Shown piece after piece: positions 59,405 to 64,000 of a stretch of DNA of 64,000 nucleotides. The DNA is from an uncultured Bacteroidales bacterium. Lineage in GTDB: Bacteria; Bacteroidota; Bacteroidia; Bacteroidales; Muribaculaceae. The notes under the pieces were generated by a model. That model saw only the letters and a list, made by a program, of their open reading frames with translations, was not told the origin of the DNA and made no database searches. Position 1 is the first letter of the stretch. The number at the start of each line of letters is the position of its first letter. The stretch is from NCBI GenBank assembly GCA_902776435.1, contig CACYQB010000012.1:34168-98167 (forward strand), read 5' to 3'. The translations under genes were made by a program, and so were the position numbers.

Positions 59405-60649
59405 TTAAGGTACATACTCGTAGCCCAGGTCCTCGATACAGTCGATAATCAACTGGTCGGGCACAAAGCCTTCGACCAGTGCGGTGCCCTTGGCAAGGTC
59501 AACAGTGACTTTTTCCACACCAGGGAGGGCAGCAAGACCTTTCTCGACATTAGCCTTGCAATGGGCACACATCATGCCTTTAACTTTAAATTCTTTCATT
59601 GCTGTAGTTTTATTTTTCTTGATTTGATAGGATTTCCAGTACTTTGCCCCTATTGCCACAACTATCATGCCAAGCAGGAACACGCTGCACACGGTGTTGA
59701 ACCATGAGGCTCCATGCATGCCGTGGTGCATAACGTGGCAGGGCAGCGCATTCACAAACACTTCGCGCAGCCCGGGCCAATAATCCACCAGTAAGCCAAA
59801 GCCCATCGCACCGCCAATAATTGACAGCAAATAGACGATGGTCGCTTTGCGCCCGAACGCGTTGTTGACGACAAACATCGAGGCCACGTTGGCTGCAGGG
59901 CCCGCCATCAGCAGCACCAGGGCGCAGCCAGGCGACATGCCCTTGAGCATCAGCGCAGCAGCAATAGGAATGGATCCTGTGGCACAAACGTACATCGGCA
60001 CAGCCACCAGCACGATGATGAACATGTTCAAGAGTGGCCAGCGGGCATACGTCGAGAAGAAGTCATCGGGCAGGAGCACGGTAATCAGCGTGGCCACCAC
60101 CAGACCAATCAACAACCAACGGCCAATGCTTTGCATCATATCAAAGAAGCCATACTTGAAGGTTTCCTTCACCTTGTTCCACAGCCCCTTAGGCAACTCA
60201 CTGAACTCATAGCTGGCCGCATCGTGCACATCATCGAGCGCTCCCTTGCGTTCCCAGTGCCCGACGGCCAAACCACCCATCAGCGAGGTCACCAACGCTG
60301 CTACAGGACGCAGGATGGCAAAGGGCAAACCCATCATCGAGTAGGTTGCCGCAATGCTATCGACGCCCGTCTGGGGCGTGGCAATGAGGAAAGCAGTGGA
60401 GGCGGCACGCGAGGCACCGCTGCGACGCAGGGCCACTGCCGTGGGCAGCACGCCACAAGAGCACAGTGGCAGCGGGACACCGAAGGCTGCTGCAGTCGCT
60501 ACCGACCGCAGCCCGGTCCCAGCCAAATAACGGCTGTAGATCGCCGACGGCACAAAGGCATGCAGCAATCCTGCAATCAGGAATCCCAGCAGCAGGTAGG
60601 GCGACATGCTGTTCAGCATCGACACAAAAGCGTTCACATAGTCCATCAT
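59405..60649 (-). CDS. SO_0444-type Cu/Zn permease with a C-terminal HMA domain
   Basis: About 414 residues from ATG ATG at 60649; the frame to 60670 starts in the promoter. About eight to ten membrane helices with VPLPLCSCGVLPTAVALRRS, FLIATPQTGVDSIAAT, YVCATGSIPIAAALMLKGMS and LLMAGPAANVASMF, as in the permease/SO_0444 family. The C-terminal about 70 residues form a metal-binding HMA domain with MMCAHC. Probably exports copper or zinc, with the HMA part as metal donor or sensor. Confidence 0.85.
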   Translation of the reverse strand: MMDYVNAFVSMLNSMSPYLLLGFLIAGLLHAFVPSAIYSRYLAGTGLRSVATAAAFGVPLPLCSCGVLPTAVALRRSGASRAASTAFLIATPQTGVDSIAATYSMMGLPFAILRPVAALVTSLMGGLAVGHWERKGALDDVHDAASYEFSELPKGLWNKVKETFKYGFFDMMQSIGRWLLIGLVVATLITVLLPDDFFSTYARWPLLNMFIIVLVAVPMYVCATGSIPIAAALMLKGMSPGCALVLLMAGPAANVASMFVVNNAFGRKATIVYLLSIIGGAMGFGLLVDYWPGLREVFVNALPCHVMHHGMHGASWFNTVCSVFLLGMIVVAIGAKYWKSYQIKKNKTTAMKEFKVKGMMCAHCKANVEKGLAALPGVEKVTVDLAKGTALVEGFVPDQLIIDCIEDLGYEYVP

Positions 60650-60658
60650 AACTGCAGG

Positions 60659-60666
60659 CAAAATTA
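60659..60666 (-). promoter_or_regulatory. Promoter (-7 box) of the permease gene
   Basis: Minus-strand TAATTTTG followed by CC, 9 bases before the first ATG, so the mRNA leader would be only a few bases. Confidence 0.55.
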
Positions 60667-60797
60667 GCAATAAAAAGACATATCGACCGCTTTAATTCGA
60701 CAAAAAATACCTTTTTCGGTACTTTGCATGGCAAATCCTTTGTGTTGTAAAAATAAAACCGTAATTTTACACACTGGAAAAAACGCGATATTAAGAT

Positions 60798-62363
60798 ATG
60801 GACATCAGACTACCCAAGAGGATGGACGGCCATCAGCCTGACGTGCTGATTGAGTCCAAGCAGATTACCGTCATCGGGACCAATGGCGCCGGCAAGAGCC
60901 GATTCTGCTCGGCGCTGGTTGACGAATTGGGCGATAAAGCCTACCGCATCTCGGCCCTGAAGGCGCTCTTTCCCTCCCCCGCCAGTGCCAAGATAATGCC
61001 CGGCTCGATCGACGACCTGTTCAACCGCATGAATGCGGCCAACCCGCAGATCAAGAACCTGGCCGAGACCGAGTTTGACAAGCTGTTTTATGTCATGCTC
61101 AACGACGAGTTCCGTGAACTGATGAACTTCAAGGCCCACCAGCTCATGGATGAAAAGATTGAGTTCCCCAAGACGAAACTCGACGTAACCGTCAAAAAGT
61201 GGCAGGAGGTGTTCCCCAAGAATAAGGTGCTGCGCGAGAATGGCAAACTGATGTTCGCCACCGAGGGTTATGAGGACAAATATCCGCTGATGCGCTTGAG
61301 CGACGGCGAGAAGTCGGTGCTCTACTACATTGGCGCGGTGCTCTATGCCATGCCCGATGCCGCTATCCTGGTCGATGACCCTGAGACCTTTATCCACAGC
61401 AGCATCATGCGCACGCTGTGGAACGTGCTGGAGCAGTTGCGCCCTGACTGCACCTTCATCTACAACACCCATGATGTGGATTTTGCCAGCTCACGCATCG
61501 ACAACCAGTGCGTGTGGGTCAAGGAGTTTGACCCCGAGGCCGTGGCATGGGACTATGAGGTGATGAGTTCGAGCCGCGACCTGGACACCGCCCTGCTCGA
61601 CCTGTTGGGCAGCCGCAAGCCCGTCCTCTTTATCGAGGGTGATGACAAACACAGCATCGATTCCAGGCTCTATCCGCTCATCTTCCCGGAATACACCGTC
61701 AAGCCCCTGGGCAGTTGCAACAAGGTCATCGAGACGGTGCGTTCCTTTGGCGATCTGCAGAATTTCCATCAGTTGGAGAGCCGAGGCATCGTGGACCGCG
61801 ACCGCCGCAGCGATCAGGAGGTGGAATACCTGCGCAAGAAGAACATCCTCGTGCCCAATGTGGCCGAGGTCGAGAATATCCTCATGCTCGAAGGCGTCAT
61901 CCGCGCCGTAGCACGTCACAAGCGCCGCAACCCCGACATCGTCTTCCCCAAGGTGAAGAAGAAGGTCATCCTCATGTTTACCAAGGAACTCAAGCAACAG
62001 GCATTGCAGCATGTGCGTCACCGCGTGAAACGTGACGTGGAGATGCGCATCGACATGAAGTTCACCAGCATCAACGCCCTGGAAAACCACATGGTGGAAC
62101 TGGTGAGCGAAATCAATCCCCGCGGCTTGTACGACCAGTTGTGCCGTGAGTTCCACGTGTATGAGGACAACAATGACTATGACAGCATCCTCAAGGTCTA
62201 TAACCAGAAGCTCATGCTCGTTGAGAGCAATGTTGCCGTGCTCTGCGGTTTCAAGAGCAAGGACGACTACATCCGTGGCGTGCTGAACATCCTCAAGGGC
62301 AACAGCGACAACGCCCACGCCATTCGCCGAGCCATCAAGCAATGCTTCGGCCTCGAGGAGTAA
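60798..62363 (+). CDS. ABC-type ATPase fused to a TOPRIM (DUF4435) domain
   Basis: 521 residues, cytosolic, no membrane part. The N-terminal half is an ABC/SMC-like ATPase: Walker A GTNGAGKS (27-34), signature LSDGEKS (167-173), Walker B AAILVDDPE (188-196) and switch His225 in YNTHDVDF. The C-terminal half is DUF4435, a TOPRIM-like fold with Glu280 in VLFIEGDD and the DxD at Asp333 and Asp335 in GIVDRDRRS, followed by NILVPNVAEVENILML. This pairing equals the AriA-AriB parts of the PARIS anti-phage system, joined in one chain; OLD-like nucleases have the same logic. Role in defence is unproven: no other defence gene is near. Alone between a permease and a MATE gene. Confidence 0.75.
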   Translation: MDIRLPKRMDGHQPDVLIESKQITVIGTNGAGKSRFCSALVDELGDKAYRISALKALFPSPASAKIMPGSIDDLFNRMNAANPQIKNLAETEFDKLFYVMLNDEFRELMNFKAHQLMDEKIEFPKTKLDVTVKKWQEVFPKNKVLRENGKLMFATEGYEDKYPLMRLSDGEKSVLYYIGAVLYAMPDAAILVDDPETFIHSSIMRTLWNVLEQLRPDCTFIYNTHDVDFASSRIDNQCVWVKEFDPEAVAWDYEVMSSSRDLDTALLDLLGSRKPVLFIEGDDKHSIDSRLYPLIFPEYTVKPLGSCNKVIETVRSFGDLQNFHQLESRGIVDRDRRSDQEVEYLRKKNILVPNVAEVENILMLEGVIRAVARHKRRNPDIVFPKVKKKVILMFTKELKQQALQHVRHRVKRDVEMRIDMKFTSINALENHMVELVSEINPRGLYDQLCREFHVYEDNNDYDSILKVYNQKLMLVESNVAVLCGFKSKDDYIRGVLNILKGNSDNAHAIRRAIKQCFGLEE

Positions 62364-62461
62364 TCAACAAAAACAGAAACAACAAGCAACAACTTGAATA
62401 ACCATCATATTTTTATTCTAAGTCATTGTTATTGTTGTTCAATGTTGTTAGAGTTGTTTGA
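62364..62461. repeat. CAACAA palindromic element, copy 3
   Basis: TCAACAAAAACAGAAACAAC at one end and ATTGTTGTTCAATGTTGTTA to GAGTTGTTTGA at the other. It directly follows the ATPase stop and ends 10 bases before the MATE start. Confidence 0.65.
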
Positions 62462-62471
62462 ACATTGAATC

Positions 62472-63821
62472 ATGAAAGATAACAAGGAAGCGACATTAGC
62501 ACTTGGCACCCAGCCCGTCGGAAGGCTGCTGTGGCAGTACGCCCTGCCTGGCGTGATAGCGATGACGGCGTCGTCGCTCTATAACATGGTGGACAGCATC
62601 TTCATCGGCCACGGCGTGGGATCGATGGCACTGGCCGCTTTGGGTATCTCGTTTCCGTTGATGAACATCGGAGCCGCCTTTGGCGCCGCCGTGGGCATTG
62701 GCGGTTCCACGCTGATGTCGTTGCGCCTGGGACAACGCCAGTATAACAAGGCGAACAACGTCCTGGGCAACATGGTGGCCCTGAACATCATCACTGGCCT
62801 GCTGGTGGGCATTGTGTCCATCATCTTCCTGGATCCTATCCTCACCTTCTTTGGCGCCAGCGAGCAGACGCTGCCTCATGCCCATGAATACATGTTCATC
62901 CTGCTGGTGGGCAACGTCATCACCCACCTCTACCTGGGCCTGAATGCCGCCCTGCGCTCGGCGAGCAAGCCACGAGCGGCGATGGTGGCCACCATTGTCA
63001 CGGTGGTACTGAACACCATTCTGGACCCGATCTTCATCTGGCCGCTGCACATGGGCATCAAGGGTGCGGCCATCGCCACAATCCTGGCCCAGGCTGTCGT
63101 GCTGTGCTGGCAACTATGGCAGTTCAGTCGCCAGCGAGAATTGCTGCACCTGGAGTGGCGCTACCTGATTCCCGCACGCCATATCGTCAAGGACATCGTG
63201 AGCATCGGCATCTCGCCGTTCGCCATGCAGCTCACGGGTTGCGTGGTCGCCATCTTCATGAACAACGCCCTAATGACCTATGGTGGCGACCTGGCTGTAG
63301 GCGCCTACAGCATCGCTAACCGCCTGGGATTCATCTTCTTTATGGTCATCATGGGCATTTGCCAAGGTTTCCAACCCATCGCTGGTTACAACTATGGTGC
63401 CCGCAATATGGACCGCGTCAAGCAAGTGCTGCGACTCACGATTACGGCATCGGTGATTGCCATGACCGTCGGTTGGGTGATTGGCGAGTTATTGCCGGGT
63501 CCGTGCACACGCTTGTTTACTGACGACGAACAGCTGATTGCCATCTCCATCCGCGGCATTCGCATCAACATGCTTGTGTTCCCCGTTATCGGCTACCAAG
63601 CGGTGGTGACCAATTTCTTCCAGACTATCGGCAAGGTGCGCATCAGCATCTTCATGTCGCTCTCGCGCCAACTGCTGTTCCTCCTGCCCATGCTGCTATT
63701 GTTCTCATCGATATGGGGCCTGGACGGCGTTTGGGCCTCGCTGCCAGCCAGTGACTTTGTGGCCTTTGTCGTAGCGGTCATCATCATGCAACGCTTCAAG
63801 TTCCAGCAAGCCTCAGCATGA
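62472..63821 (+). CDS. MATE family efflux transporter
   Basis: 449 residues, about 12 membrane helices. The first half starts LALGTQPVGRLLWQYALPGV and has YNMVDSIFIGHGVGSMALAA; the second half starts SIGISPFAMQLTGCVVAIFM and has GFIFFMVIMGICQGFQPIAG and YNYGARNMDRVKQVLRLT. These are normal MATE duplications. It pumps cationic or hydrophobic compounds out with Na+ or H+. The substrate is unknown. Confidence 0.92.
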   Translation: MKDNKEATLALGTQPVGRLLWQYALPGVIAMTASSLYNMVDSIFIGHGVGSMALAALGISFPLMNIGAAFGAAVGIGGSTLMSLRLGQRQYNKANNVLGNMVALNIITGLLVGIVSIIFLDPILTFFGASEQTLPHAHEYMFILLVGNVITHLYLGLNAALRSASKPRAAMVATIVTVVLNTILDPIFIWPLHMGIKGAAIATILAQAVVLCWQLWQFSRQRELLHLEWRYLIPARHIVKDIVSIGISPFAMQLTGCVVAIFMNNALMTYGGDLAVGAYSIANRLGFIFFMVIMGICQGFQPIAGYNYGARNMDRVKQVLRLTITASVIAMTVGWVIGELLPGPCTRLFTDDEQLIAISIRGIRINMLVFPVIGYQAVVTNFFQTIGKVRISIFMSLSRQLLFLLPMLLLFSSIWGLDGVWASLPASDFVAFVVAVIIMQRFKFQQASA

Positions 63822-63832
63822 CCCCCTCTTTT

Positions 63833-63907
63833 TCAAACAACAAAAACAAATATTATTATTGAAAAATTGTTGTCGATGTTGTAAAAGAGTTGTTGTGGTT
63901 GTTTGTA
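63833..63907. repeat. CAACAA palindromic element, copy 4
   Basis: TCAAACAACAAAAACAA at one end and TTGTTGTGGTTGTTTGTA at the other form imperfect inverted ends around an A/T-rich centre, 12 bases after the MATE stop. Confidence 0.65.
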
Positions 63908-63909
63908 TC

Positions 63910-63951
63910 GTCCTGAAATAGTTTGACAAAAATGTCAGATAAAATCAGGAC
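63910..63951. promoter_or_regulatory. 42-base interrupted palindrome at the right edge
   Basis: Two nested perfect inverted repeats: GTCCTGA (63910-63916) with TCAGGAC (63945-63951), and TGACA (63924-63928) with TGTCA (63933-63937), with 7-base spacers on both sides. The first ATG of the cut-off frame (63932) is inside it. It may be an operator or the end of a mobile element. Confidence 0.4.
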
Positions 63952-64000
63952 TAAAATGAGAACAGTAAAACGAAGAACGGATTATGAGATTTTGGAGATA
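63932..64000 (+). CDS. Start of a reading frame cut off by the window
   Basis: 23 codons are open to the last base: MSDKIRTKMRTVKRRTDYEI then LEI. A second start is at 63956 (MRTVKRR). Basic and short; no domain can be named. The first ATG lies in a 42-base palindrome. It could be a transposase or regulator, but this is a guess. Confidence 0.35.
   Translation, partial: MSDKIRTKMRTVKRRTDYEILEI

Noticed and set aside
1-64000. tRNA, rRNA, CRISPR array or riboswitch
   Set aside because: No T-loop or anticodon pattern, no conserved rRNA stretches, no regularly spaced repeats and no known riboswitch core were seen by eye; a covariance-model search could still find a small RNA.

Overview
The window looks like a Bacteroidales chromosome, most like Prevotellaceae or Muribaculaceae; the genus cannot be fixed from the sequence alone. 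The signs are promoters of the -7 TAnnTTTG type, many SPI and SPII exported proteins, TonB/beta-barrel outer-membrane proteins, C10 (streptopain-like) proteases with paired dockerin-type calcium repeats, and DUF4876/DUF6850 proteins that I know only from Bacteroidetes. No rRNA, tRNA or CRISPR array was seen.

Left part (1-7.8 kb): the 3' part of an aldo/keto reductase converges on a five-gene minus-strand operon (DkgA-like reductase, DUF362 protein, dienelactone-hydrolase-like lipoprotein, carboxymuconolactone decarboxylase-cupin, exported flavodoxin). An AraC regulator is divergent from it, and its promoter carries a perfect 13-bp palindrome around the -7 box. Next is a one-gene regulator that joins a RIC-like hemerythrin domain to a LuxR helix-turn-helix.

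7.9-21.3 kb: a tightly coupled minus-strand operon encodes a TonB receptor, a small lipoprotein, a DUF6850 barrel, a DUF4876 lipoprotein and an M16 zinc protease. This layout recalls import-and-cleave systems. Upstream are a dockerin-SUMF1-like protein and an exported UGSC-family protein whose end overlaps its neighbour, possibly through a frameshift. An ECF sigma / anti-sigma-like / CpxP-like stress operon follows on the plus strand.

21.5-37 kb: a 1073-residue fusion of HcnA-, HcnB- and HcnC-like parts, an AlkZ-like winged-helix protein, PreA with an extra N-terminal cysteine cluster, a Tat-exported iron-sulfur aldo/keto reductase, a CDF metal pump, and a block of exported proteases (two C10, one M6), all ending in dockerin repeats.

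37-64 kb: mostly housekeeping and membrane genes. They include a two-gene LysO exporter, an outer-membrane barrel with an unusual N-terminal domain, YbjQ, Fic, GH31, DnaB, M13 peptidase, TatD-like nuclease, polyprenyl synthase, Cmk, IspH, a YycJ-like hydrolase, an RsmI-like methylase, PhoH, UbiE, a SO_0444-type Cu/Zn permease, a single-chain ABC-ATPase/TOPRIM (DUF4435) protein, and a MATE pump.

Several families of intergenic repeats are dispersed through the window: a CCCCCTC palindrome family, a CGGCC hairpin family lying 3' of two genes, and a palindromic CAACAA family with four copies. There is also an 80-bp tandem duplication upstream of cmk. The right edge holds a 42-bp interrupted palindrome and the start of a cut-off reading frame.
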